DNA of 64,000 bases. Source: Candidatus Latescibacterota bacterium (lineage in GTDB: Bacteria; Latescibacterota; UBA2968). The notes beneath the pieces were generated by a model. The model worked only from the letters and a program-made list of their open reading frames with translations, searched no databases and was not told the origin of the DNA. The stretch covers positions 1 through 64,000 of the forward strand of contig JAJEHL010000044.1 in NCBI GenBank assembly GCA_022823725.1, read 5' to 3'. A program made the position numbers and the translations under genes. Below are positions 52,989-60,382 of the stretch, piece by piece; the stretch's first letter is position 1, and each line of letters starts with the position of its first letter.

Positions 52989-53506
52989 CACGCCCCACCC
53001 CAAAGCACTAACCCGGCTGTATATTTGGCCGTGGATCCACCAGAAGCAGAAGCACTATAATAACCATCATAAGAAACAGAATAAGAAACACTTGTATCGC
53101 CAGAACTTAACCAAAGACCAAAACCAACTACGCCGAGACCGAGTTGAATACCTCCCTTTAAGGGTTGTCCATTATAAAATTGACCACCTCCAATAATTAC
53201 TGACGAAAGGGCCATAGCAAGATAAACGCTCTTTTTGCCTCCCATGCCCATGCGTGCTTGTTCTTCTTGAAACATTTTGGCAACTTCATCCATCTTGAAG
53301 TGGGCGACACGACCATCTCCCACCCGCACACTCAGTAAGTCGTCTGTCTTATCGAGGATGATGCCGCGAATAACCCGACCATCTTTTAAGTAAATGACAT
53401 CTATCACATTTTTGCGTGTAACGACCTCTCCACCGTAAAACTGTGCAGAAACTTGTGAGGGCACGACAAAAGCCATCAGACATGTAACGATAATAAAGCG
53501 TAGCAT
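52937..53506 (-). CDS. Secreted/membrane protein with DUF5683/TM2-like segment, C-terminus supplied by the IS
   Basis: This 189-residue protein has a signal peptide (MLRFIIVTCLMAFVVPSQVSA), then VIDVIYLKDGRVIRGIILDK, a small beta domain. A glycine-rich hydrophobic segment follows: IIGGGQFYNGQPLKGGIQLG (the G.GQFYNG….G motif of TM2/DUF5683 proteins). The last 17 residues (WRYIQKLWMSKRKERIL) are encoded by the IS end, so the native C-terminus has been lost. AAGGAG lies upstream. An unusual leader precedes it (see the candidate structured RNA). Confidence 0.7.
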   Translation of the reverse strand: MLRFIIVTCLMAFVVPSQVSAQFYGGEVVTRKNVIDVIYLKDGRVIRGIILDKTDDLLSVRVGDGRVAHFKMDEVAKMFQEEQARMGMGGKKSVYLAMALSSVIIGGGQFYNGQPLKGGIQLGLGVVGFGLWLSSGDTSVSYSVSYDGYYSASASGGSTAKYTAGLVLWGGAWRYIQKLWMSKRKERIL

Positions 53507-53684
53507 ATTTTCTCCTTAACCAATATGGTGTGAACATGTTGCGACAAAAACGATGAACCTTCTATTTGTAGCCAAAACAGCAACCTTCATTCCTTCCCTT
53601 CATGAATAAATTTTATTCCTCCTTTCAAAAGCAAATTGGGTACATATTACGACTCGGTTGACTTGCTCCGCACCCAGGCCAATG
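53507..53684 (-). other. Leader between candidate RNA A and the gene at 52937-53506
   Basis: I see no further gene. A Shine-Dalgarno-like GAAAGGAGGAATAAAATTTA box lies about 110 bases before the ATG and AAGGAG directly before it. Confidence 0.4.
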
Positions 53685-53875
53685 AATCAAACAGGCGCAA
53701 TAAATTTTAACCCCTCCATTCTCGTTGCATCCATCAAACGGAAAAATGCAACTTGATTTTGTGATTTGGAACTTTACATTATGAACAGAGCGGGTTGCGG
53801 TTTGCAGGACCGTTCCCGTTTCTGTATGTTCGGCAGAAGGCCACAGGCGGCCAAACCAATCGGCCTTCTGCCATC
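53685..53875 (-). ncRNA. Candidate structured leader RNA, copy A
   Basis: On the minus strand a perfect 11-bp hairpin GGCAGAAGGCC / GGCCTTCTGCC (53872-53862 with 53842-53832) has GGTTTGG in its loop. CAAACC at 53804-53799 could pair with that loop as a pseudoknot. A second hairpin GTTGCAT / ATGCAAC follows (53752-53746 with 53730-53724). Then comes a GGAGGGGTTAAAATTTATTG box. The same parts recur in copy B before an unrelated gene. It lies about 180-370 bases upstream of the ATG at 53506. Confidence 0.5.
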
Positions 53876-53908
53876 TATTTTGTGATTTATTACTCTGTAA
53901 AAGCTGTA

Positions 53909-54088
53909 CGCGATGTGTGACTTCACAATCGCCACAGAATAATGCCGACAAACATAGATAAGAAAGTCAAAACCACTGGATTGCGGCTTACACCCTGCCG
54001 CAATGACGGCTCTAAAATCCTTGTTTTGCTGACGCCTGACCACTGATTGCTTGTTTTTTTCACCATTATTCTAAAGTCACACATGGCG
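53909..54088. mobile_element. MITE-like element, 180 bp (copy 2)
   Basis: Ends CGCGATGTGTGACTT and inverted AAGTCACACATGGCG match the ends of the 182-bp element at 39902-40083. Flanks TAAAAGCTGT and TAAAGCTGT form a 9-10-bp duplication with one indel. The interior differs from copy 1 and contains REP copy 5. Confidence 0.72.
53976..54009. repeat. REP-like palindrome, copy 5 (inside MITE copy 2)
   Basis: CTGGATTGCGGC … GCCGCAATGACGG with loop TTACACCCT. It lies inside the MITE, so REP units can be carried by, or inserted into, the larger element. Confidence 0.85.
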
Positions 54089-54114
54089 TAAAGCTGTTTG
54101 TTCTTATCAGTGGT

Positions 54115-54918
54115 TTAATTGGATCCGACATCCATGAAGCACTCAATTTTCAGAGGAATATATCCCCCAAACTCAAGATAATTCGCATCATCCAAAAAAT
54201 CCTGATCATCGATAACGCTTTCATTCCTGATCCTGGTAAAGATATATCTCGCTTCCGCGGAGACGCCTAATCTATCCGTCAAATGCAGACTTAGCCCTGC
54301 ACCAAAACTAAAGCCAAATCCACTACCTGTGGATATTGGAATAGTATTATATTCAACATAGCCACCAGCACTCGTCTGAATTATAATTAAATCCTTTGCG
54401 GAGGATCTAAGCAAATTCAGACCAGAAAATAAATAGGGAACAACTTGTGAATCAGATGCTGTAAGATTCATCAATACGTCCAAGGATATATTCCAGAGGG
54501 TTAGAGACGATTCATCAGCAATCGATAAGACAGTGTCATAACGCTCCCCACGCTCCGCAAATATTGCAACTCCTCTTTTTAGTACTTCATCACTCTGTGG
54601 CAGTGTATTGTAGTTTATCGTTCCTCGCATGCCAATCCTCTCGCTCTCACCAAAAAAAAATCCAACACCACAGCTTAAATTAAAAAATCCTATTTTAACA
54701 ACATCCGCTAATCTGACATCAGGGACATCCTCCACTCTGACAATGTTACCGACGTCAAAGTCATACCTGTAAACATCCCCGTAAGAAGGAAAAACCACAT
54801 CAGATTTAGTAGGAATAGAAATTCCCATACCACCAAAAACCCTAATTTTAGTCTGCGCCTGCGCCAAACCAAAAGAACCACACAAAAACACAACTGCCAA
54901 AAGCATCTTTGCTTTCAT
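54115..54918 (-). CDS. Outer-membrane beta-barrel protein
   Basis: This 267-residue protein has a signal peptide (MKAKMLLAVVFLCGSFGLAQAQ) followed by alternating strands: KIRVFGGMGISIPTKSD, MRGTINYNTLPQSD, SLDVLMNLTASDSQVVPYLF, FGFSFGAGLSLHLTDRLGV and SAEARYIFTRI. This is the layout of small OmpA/OprW-like porins. The start at 54918 follows AAGGAG. The leader upstream resembles that of the gene at 52937. Function is unknown; it may be a surface or permeability protein. Confidence 0.78.
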   Translation of the reverse strand: MKAKMLLAVVFLCGSFGLAQAQTKIRVFGGMGISIPTKSDVVFPSYGDVYRYDFDVGNIVRVEDVPDVRLADVVKIGFFNLSCGVGFFFGESERIGMRGTINYNTLPQSDEVLKRGVAIFAERGERYDTVLSIADESSLTLWNISLDVLMNLTASDSQVVPYLFSGLNLLRSSAKDLIIIQTSAGGYVEYNTIPISTGSGFGFSFGAGLSLHLTDRLGVSAEARYIFTRIRNESVIDDQDFLDDANYLEFGGYIPLKIECFMDVGSN

Positions 54919-55059
54919 ATTGAAAACTCCTTTTTTAAATGATGTGAGCATTTTATTTTCACAAAGAACGCTTCTTTTAAACCTCCTTTTAAAGGCAAAC
55001 ATCCCTGCTCAGTTGAATACCTCTGGTCTCCGTTTGAGAAACAAACCGGGCCTGAACGG

Positions 55060-55237
55060 GCGCAATAAATTTTAACCTCCTCCTTCCTCATTGCATCCCT
55101 CAATGGAGAAATGCGACTTGATTTTATGGTAGTTTACATTGTGAACAGAGCGGGTTGAGGTTTGCAGCATCGCTCCCATCTCTATGATGTTGCGGCAGAA
55201 GACCACAGGCTGCCAAACCGAGCGGCCTTCTGCCATT
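55060..55237 (-). ncRNA. Candidate structured leader RNA, copy B
   Basis: The minus strand carries GGCAGAAGGCC / GGTCTTCTGCC (55234-55224 with 55204-55194) with GGTTTGG in the loop and CAAACC at 55164-55159 able to pair with it. The second hairpin GTCGCAT / ATGCAAT and the GGAGGTTAAAATTTATTG box follow. It has the same order as copy A with scattered changes, many in loops. It lies 140-320 bases upstream of the barrel-protein ATG. Confidence 0.5.
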
Positions 55238-55275
55238 ATGATACGCGACTGATTATTGCATTATAACAAAAAATA

Positions 55276-55312
55276 CCGGATGTCATCACCTATGACATCC
55301 GGTTAATATTAT
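55276..55312 (-). terminator. Rho-independent terminator
   Basis: An 11-bp perfect stem CCGGATGTCAT / ATGACATCCGG is followed on the minus strand by TATTTTTTG. It insulates leader B from transcription coming from the ATPase gene. Confidence 0.75.
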
Positions 55313-55646
55313 GCCGGTCAAATGCCACAGGCTGTGTGACTCACTCTATAGCCCAGATTGAGCTCGGTTACTTTCGTCCCCGAAACCATAGCATTTAACC
55401 GGCTGGAGATTGCACAACATATCCAGCTCCCTCCAACCGGTGGGCATTAGAGTATTCACACGCCCGTATAGTACAATATCATAAAATAATTTGCAAGAAA
55501 AAAATGGCTCATCGGGTCAAGAACGCAGAACTTTAGCACCTTTATTCAGATCAAAAATAGCCGATTTCTATGGACCTGTCAACCACCTGCATGGGCGATT
55601 CTCGGATACCGAAACCATAACATTTAAATCGACATTCAGAAACCTG
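55306..55646. other. Repeat-containing intergenic region
   Basis: ACCGGCTGGAG (55398) pairs with CTCCAACCGGT (55431). CCGAAACCATARCATTTAA occurs at about 55380 and 55612. TAGCCGATTTCTATGGACCT at 55554 has a relative at about 57262. I see no gene. Confidence 0.5.
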
Positions 55647-57221
55647 TCACATACCCCACACCTCAATCTCTACCCCACTGTTAGATCTCCGGCGGCAATG
55701 GAACACCTTGTCCTCCCAACGCCTGCCTTCGCGACGGTCAAAAACCACCAGATGACCTGCCTCTGCAGCGCACCGATCCATGTACTCCGCGGTCTGCTCC
55801 AGGCCCTCGGCAATCGTCTGCTCCAGACTCTTGTGGAGCAATTTGCACTCAATCACAACCTTGCGCGTCACATCGCCCTGCGGCCAGACGATCAGCAGAT
55901 CGGTGCGTCCACGTCCCAAACCATACTCCCGTTCAATACGCCCACCGCTGTTCACAATGCGCTGCAAAAACGCCTGCAACAGCAACTGCGGACCTGCCTC
56001 CTGGTATTGGAACCTCGTCACCCAATGCTCTGAGTGCTCGCGGAAAAAGGTCTGAAACTCGGCCATCAGCTTAATCACGTCCAGGCTACCATCGGCATTG
56101 ACGTACCAGGCCGTATCCTCATTAAGTCCCACCTGGGCTGCGTAGGTCAACTCGCGTGGGACGATTTCCGCGTAGATCGGATTGGCAATGCGGAGCGGGT
56201 CGTTTGGGGCGATCAAACCCAGATCGCGGACATACTCGAGATCGCGAGTAGAGAAATCGCTGTCCTCTCCGCCGCTCAGCAGCGGTTCAATCACGCGCTG
56301 TACGCGTTCTTCCTGCAACTTATCGGCCAACTGATCCAAATGCGTCTCTCGGCGCAAAATGAGTTGCTCTTGCGCTTCGAGAATGTCGTCTGCGGTAATC
56401 GGGCGATGCCGGTCTGCTGCGTCACCATCATAGAAACAGGTCTCATCTGCCAGCGCGTTCACCAGATAGGGCTGCCCTTGCGTCTGCGCCCAGATCGTCT
56501 CCAGCGCGTCGGCGGTGAACACCTGTCCCGTCTCCTCTGTATGCTGATTGAGCAGGGCAATCACCTCGTCCCGCGAGAAATCGCCCAGACGCAGAGATCG
56601 CGCTCTGATATTGAACGCACTGCCACCGGCAATAAGCGCGTTCTCTGCGGTTGATTGGATGCGGTAATCGCGCACATCGCGCACCCCACACAGCACCACA
56701 CTCTGCGGAAACCCCTCCGGGCGCAGGTCATAGCCAGCCCGCAACTGTCGCAGCACGGACAGTAGAGAATCGCCAATGAGCGCGTCAATCTCGTCAATGA
56801 GCAACACCAATGGCTTCGGGGCCGACTCAGCCCAGCGCGTCAACGCCTCGCGCAGTGCAACATGAGGCCCGTATTTCGCCAGAATGTCAAACCAGACCTC
56901 GTCCAGAAATGCGTCGCCCACTGAACGCGCCCGAGAGGCCAACTCGCCCAGAATGGTACGTATCACCTGTTCCACATCTTCGCGTGCGGCCTGCCCACCT
57001 TCGATATTAACGTACACACAACGGTAGGCGTCTTCGGCATTGAGCAGATCGCGCAGAGCCAACAATGCCGAAGTCTTGCCAGTCTGCCGGGGCGCGTGAA
57101 GCACAAAGTAGCGTTTATCACGGATAAACCGGCGCACATCCGCGAGGTTCAGCCGTTCCAGAGGCGGAATGCAATAATGGTCTGCTGCCACCACAGGACC
57201 GCTCGTATTGAAGAAACGCAT
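55647..57221 (-). CDS. AAA ATPase fused to a PD-(D/E)XK nuclease-like domain
   Basis: This 524-residue protein has an N-terminal P-loop APRQTGKTS (residues 43-51) and Walker B LVLLIDEIDAL near residue 140, then a winged-helix-like region. The C-terminus has a PD-(D/E)XK pattern: GRGRTDLLIVWP … KVVIECKLL (Asp, Glu-x-Lys). This resembles AAA-ATPase-like/PDDEXK_9 proteins, which are common mobile-associated genes of unknown role, possibly defence. The start codon at 57221 has AGAGAGGATG upstream. Similar short sequences flank the gene on both sides, suggesting it moved as a unit. Confidence 0.8.
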   Translation of the reverse strand: MRFFNTSGPVVAADHYCIPPLERLNLADVRRFIRDKRYFVLHAPRQTGKTSALLALRDLLNAEDAYRCVYVNIEGGQAAREDVEQVIRTILGELASRARSVGDAFLDEVWFDILAKYGPHVALREALTRWAESAPKPLVLLIDEIDALIGDSLLSVLRQLRAGYDLRPEGFPQSVVLCGVRDVRDYRIQSTAENALIAGGSAFNIRARSLRLGDFSRDEVIALLNQHTEETGQVFTADALETIWAQTQGQPYLVNALADETCFYDGDAADRHRPITADDILEAQEQLILRRETHLDQLADKLQEERVQRVIEPLLSGGEDSDFSTRDLEYVRDLGLIAPNDPLRIANPIYAEIVPRELTYAAQVGLNEDTAWYVNADGSLDVIKLMAEFQTFFREHSEHWVTRFQYQEAGPQLLLQAFLQRIVNSGGRIEREYGLGRGRTDLLIVWPQGDVTRKVVIECKLLHKSLEQTIAEGLEQTAEYMDRCAAEAGHLVVFDRREGRRWEDKVFHCRRRSNSGVEIEVWGM

Positions 57222-57378
57222 GGATCACATCCTCTCTATACGTCATGTGTGATTTTAAGATAGTAGCCTATTTCTATGGGACTGTCAACACTGGTAACAA
57301 ATATGGCTCCATCCATTGCTCTGTTGAATCTGTTGTCCAAACAATAGCTCTACTTTAAGCGTAACATCAAAAAAAGAG

Positions 57379-57413
57379 AACGCCCCAGCCATCATTCTGC
57401 CGGGGCGTTTTTG
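57379..57413 (+). terminator. Terminator-like hairpin upstream of the aminotransferase gene
   Basis: AACGCCCC / GGGGCGTT (57379-57386 with 57402-57409) is followed by TTTTT on the plus strand and T-rich on the minus strand. No gene ends here on the plus strand, so it is either a leftover, an attenuator of the next gene, or the end of a small RNA. Confidence 0.65.
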
Positions 57414-57518
57414 CGTGTCGGGTAAATTCATTCTTTATTTACGTCATTTGCGTAATGACCGCGCGCAGGCTTGCATTTTACAGCGTGCGTATGTATCTTT
57501 GCCCGTGAGAAAAACCTT

Positions 57519-57552
57519 CTGGATCGCGGCTCAAAAGCACACCGCGATGACA
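57519..57552. repeat. REP-like palindrome, copy 6
   Basis: CTGGATCGCGGC TCAAAAGCAC ACCGCGATGAC. The last pair is C·A (ACCGC in place of GCCGC), so the stem is one pair shorter. Confidence 0.8.
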
Positions 57553-57574
57553 ACCAAACCCAAAGGAAAAAATA

Positions 57575-58771
57575 ATGTTCGAATCCCTGACAATGGCGCC
57601 TGCGGATCCCATTATAGGATTGACTGAAGCATTTAAAAATGACCCAAATCCCAACAAAATAAACCTCGGCGTTGGCGTGTATAAAGACGGCGACGGCAAC
57701 ACACCAATATTTGCCTCTGTAAAAACAGCGGAAGAACGCCTTCTATCACACGAAGACACCAAAAATTATCTCGGCATAGAAGGTGACGAAGCGTATAACA
57801 AAGCCGTCCAGGAACTCCTCTGGGGAACAGAACACGAAATACTCACCAGTGGACGCGCGGGAACAGCCCAAGCACCGGGGGGCACGGGCGCATTGCGCAT
57901 TGCCGGTGACTTTATCCATCAGCACTTCCCCAATGCCCGCGTATGGCTAAGCGACCCCACCTGGGCAAACCACCCCAAAATATTTGAATCTGCCGGCGTA
58001 CCCACAGCGACCTACCGCTATTACGACCCCGCGTCTTATGGCCTGGACTTCGACGCACTCATCCAGGACCTCGGACAAATTCCCGCTGGCGATGTGGTCT
58101 TATTACACGGATGTTGCCACAATCCCACAGGTGTCGATCCCTCCGCCGAACAATGGGCGCAAATAGCCGATGTTGTCGCAGACCGCGGCATCATCCCACT
58201 CGTTGATTTTGCCTATCAGGGCCTGGGCAATGGCCTTGTAGAAGACGCCGTCGGACTCCAATCACTCAGCCGCCCCGGCTGCGAACTCCTCGTCGCCAGT
58301 TCCTTCTCCAAAAATTTTGGCCTGTACCGCGAACGCACGGGCGCATTGACCCTCGTGAGCAAAAACGCCACCACCGTTGAAAAAGCGATGAGCCACATCA
58401 AAATCTGCATCCGCACAAATTACTCCAACCCGCCATCGCACGGCGCACAGGCAGTCGCAACAGTCCTCAACGACCTCGACCTGCGGACACAATGGGACGG
58501 TGAAGTAAAAGCCATGCGCGACCGCATCAACACCATGCGCACCCTATTTGTAGATACCCTCGAAACAAAAGGCGTGCGGCGCGACTTTTCCTTTATCGCA
58601 CACCAGAGAGGCATGTTCTCGTTCTCCGGATTGACCCCCGAGCAAGTAGAGGCATTGCGCGAGCGATATTCGATATACATCGTCAGTTCGGGACGCATCA
58701 ACGTGGCGGGTATGACAAAGGATAACATCGGACCGTTGTGTGACGCGATAGCGGAAGTGATAGACGAATAG
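57575..58771 (+). CDS. Aromatic/aspartate aminotransferase (class I/II)
   Basis: This 398-residue protein is like AspC/TyrB. It has INLGVGVYKDGDGNTPIFAS at the N-terminus, LLHGCCHNPTGVDPS, PLVDFAYQGLGNG and SSFSKNFGLYRERTG, where Lys246 forms the PLP Schiff base. RGMFSFSGLTPEQ and SSGRINVAGMT close the active site, including the carboxylate-binding Arg. It transfers the amino group of aspartate or aromatic amino acids to 2-oxoglutarate. AAAGGAAAA precedes the ATG. REP copy 6 sits in the leader. Confidence 0.95.
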   Translation: MFESLTMAPADPIIGLTEAFKNDPNPNKINLGVGVYKDGDGNTPIFASVKTAEERLLSHEDTKNYLGIEGDEAYNKAVQELLWGTEHEILTSGRAGTAQAPGGTGALRIAGDFIHQHFPNARVWLSDPTWANHPKIFESAGVPTATYRYYDPASYGLDFDALIQDLGQIPAGDVVLLHGCCHNPTGVDPSAEQWAQIADVVADRGIIPLVDFAYQGLGNGLVEDAVGLQSLSRPGCELLVASSFSKNFGLYRERTGALTLVSKNATTVEKAMSHIKICIRTNYSNPPSHGAQAVATVLNDLDLRTQWDGEVKAMRDRINTMRTLFVDTLETKGVRRDFSFIAHQRGMFSFSGLTPEQVEALRERYSIYIVSSGRINVAGMTKDNIGPLCDAIAEVIDE

Positions 58772-58773
58772 AC

Positions 58774-58818
58774 GGAGCGGGGTACAACTGGCCGACTCTC
58801 AGGCCAGTTCATCAACGA
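58774..58818. repeat. GTACAACTGG hairpin repeat, copy B
   Basis: GACGGAGCGGGGTACAACTG then GCC…GGCCAGTT. The stem ACTGGCC / GGCCAGT replaces ACTGGTC / GACCAGT of copy A at 43008, a compensating change. It lies just after the aminotransferase stop. Confidence 0.6.
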
Positions 58819-58872
58819 ATAGACGAATAGGCACAGGTGTAGTACACACAACGACAGTAATGACAAAAACTT

Positions 58873-58907
58873 CTGGATCGCGGCTCAAAAGCACACCGCG
58901 ATGACGG
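58873..58907. repeat. REP-like palindrome, copy 7
   Basis: CTGGATCGCGGC TCAAAAGCAC ACCGCGATGACGG, identical to copy 6 in its core, which suggests recent copying or exchange between sites 1.35 kb apart. Confidence 0.85.
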
Positions 58908-58942
58908 CTCTATAGCGCATGAAGCCCTTCCAAGGAGACATC

Positions 58943-59716
58943 ATGACACTCAAAGACCGCATAGCAATCGTCACTGGCGCAAGCTCTGGCATTGGGCGGG
59001 GCATAGCACTGGCACTTGCCGGAGAAGGCGCGCATGTAGCCGTGACCGATATACAGGAAGCACCCAAAAAGGGCATCTATCACGACACCGACCTGACCAC
59101 TTCTACAGTAGAAGAAATAGAAAAACTTGGAGGGAAAGGGATATTTGTGCAGACCGACGTATCGGATGACGAAGCGGTACGCAATCTGATCGAAAGGACC
59201 GTCTCCGAATATGGCACACTGGACATCCTGATAAACAACGCTGGCATCACAATACCCGGAGGCATAGAAGAAACAACCATCGCCGACTACGACACCGTAA
59301 TGGGCGTAAACCTTCGGGCACTCTATGTAGCCAGCAAACTCGCCATGCCACACCTGAAAAAACCCTCTGGCAGAATCATCCACATCGCATCTGTACAGGC
59401 TTATGGCGGTGGCGGCGGACCCGCGTATGCCGCATCCAAAGCTGGCGTCGTCAACCTCACGCGAGACACCGCCCTGGAACTGGCCCCTTTTGGCGCAACC
59501 GTCAACGCAATATGCCCGGGCTACATCGAAACGCCCATACAGGATTATCTCACACCGCAGGAAATTGAAGACTGCAAAGTAAAAACCCCGTTACCCCGCC
59601 TGGGCTTGCCATCGGACATCGGCAACACCGCAGTATTCTTCGCATCGGACGCCGCCGCCTGGATCACCGGCACAGCCCTGCCCGTGGATGGCGGATGGAT
59701 GGCATCTATTTTTTGA
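58943..59716 (+). CDS. Short-chain dehydrogenase/reductase (classical SDR)
   Basis: This 257-residue protein has IAIVTGASSGIGRGIALALA (TGxxxGIG), ILINNAGITIPGG (NNAG), the catalytic Ser in IIHIASVQAYG and Tyr-x-x-x-Lys in PAYAASKAGVVNLT. ICPGYIETPI and the C-terminal GTALPVDGGWMASIF are typical. It oxidises or reduces an alcohol/ketone using NAD(P). The start at 58943 follows CAAGGAGA. Substrate unknown. Confidence 0.93.
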   Translation: MTLKDRIAIVTGASSGIGRGIALALAGEGAHVAVTDIQEAPKKGIYHDTDLTTSTVEEIEKLGGKGIFVQTDVSDDEAVRNLIERTVSEYGTLDILINNAGITIPGGIEETTIADYDTVMGVNLRALYVASKLAMPHLKKPSGRIIHIASVQAYGGGGGPAYAASKAGVVNLTRDTALELAPFGATVNAICPGYIETPIQDYLTPQEIEDCKVKTPLPRLGLPSDIGNTAVFFASDAAAWITGTALPVDGGWMASIF

Positions 59717-59731
59717 TTCACTACCGATATG

Positions 59732-60382
59732 CTATGGGCTCACTGCAACAAATATCATAAAACATAGAAACAAGAGAATAATCACGCCCAGAATCACACC
59801 CACGCGACGGTTTTTGGGTTGCGCCGAAGTGATAGCACCCCGGTTGATCAACAGTTCCGCCGTTTCAGAAGCGTCTCCTCGCCTCGCCAGGTCCAGCGGC
59901 GTATTGCCATCATTATTCTGCACATTGACATCGGCACCATGACTCAGCAACACCTCGGCTGCTTCAGAAGAAGCATTATTACTCGCCGCATTGTGTAGCG
60001 GCGTATTGCCAACCACATCCTGTACATTGACATCGGCACCCCGCTCAAGCAATTGCTCGGCCACCTTAGAAGCATTACCAATCGCCGCATTGTGTAGCGG
60101 CGTCGTGCCACCATTGTCCTGCGCGTTGACATAGGCACCTCGCTCAAGCAATAACTCGGCCACTTCAGAAGCATTGCCAATCGCCGCAAAGTGTAGTGGC
60201 GTATTGCCAGTTTTTTCCTGCACATCGACATCGGCACCTCGCTCAAGCAACTGCTCAACCACTTCACAATCATTATTCTCTACCGCAAAGTGTAGCGGCG
60301 CCCGACCACTATCGGGGTCTCGTGCGTTGACATCGGATTCGCGATAATCAAACACAACACTATCCTCCTTTCGGTAGCTCAA
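59732..60382 (-). CDS. Ankyrin-repeat protein with C-terminal membrane anchor
   Basis: This 216-residue protein has about five ankyrin repeats with near-regular consensus (GNTPLHFAAIGNASEVAELL, LERGADVNVQD…). A single hydrophobic C-terminal segment follows, VGVILGVIILLFLCFMIFV, so it is probably tail-anchored in the inner membrane with the repeats in the cytoplasm. The high identity between repeats suggests recent expansion. The start overlaps the STAS gene stop (ATGA type), which suggests the two proteins work together. Confidence 0.88.
   Translation of the reverse strand: MSYRKEDSVVFDYRESDVNARDPDSGRAPLHFAVENNDCEVVEQLLERGADVDVQEKTGNTPLHFAAIGNASEVAELLLERGAYVNAQDNGGTTPLHNAAIGNASKVAEQLLERGADVNVQDVVGNTPLHNAASNNASSEAAEVLLSHGADVNVQNNDGNTPLDLARRGDASETAELLINRGAITSAQPKNRRVGVILGVIILLFLCFMIFVAVSP

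Larger units (their letters stand above)
57222..57574. other. Intergenic region with a MITE end, orphan terminator and REP
   Basis: CGTCATGTGTGATTTTAAG at 57241 resembles a MITE end but no partner end is seen nearby. A relative of 55554 occurs at about 57262. A terminator lies at 57379 and REP copy 6 at 57519. No coding frame is convincing. Confidence 0.55.

Noticed and set aside
53625-53951. Minus-strand frame of 108 codons overlapping candidate RNA A
   Set aside because: The translation is not kept in the related leader B, while the DNA elements and helices are, so non-coding function is more likely.
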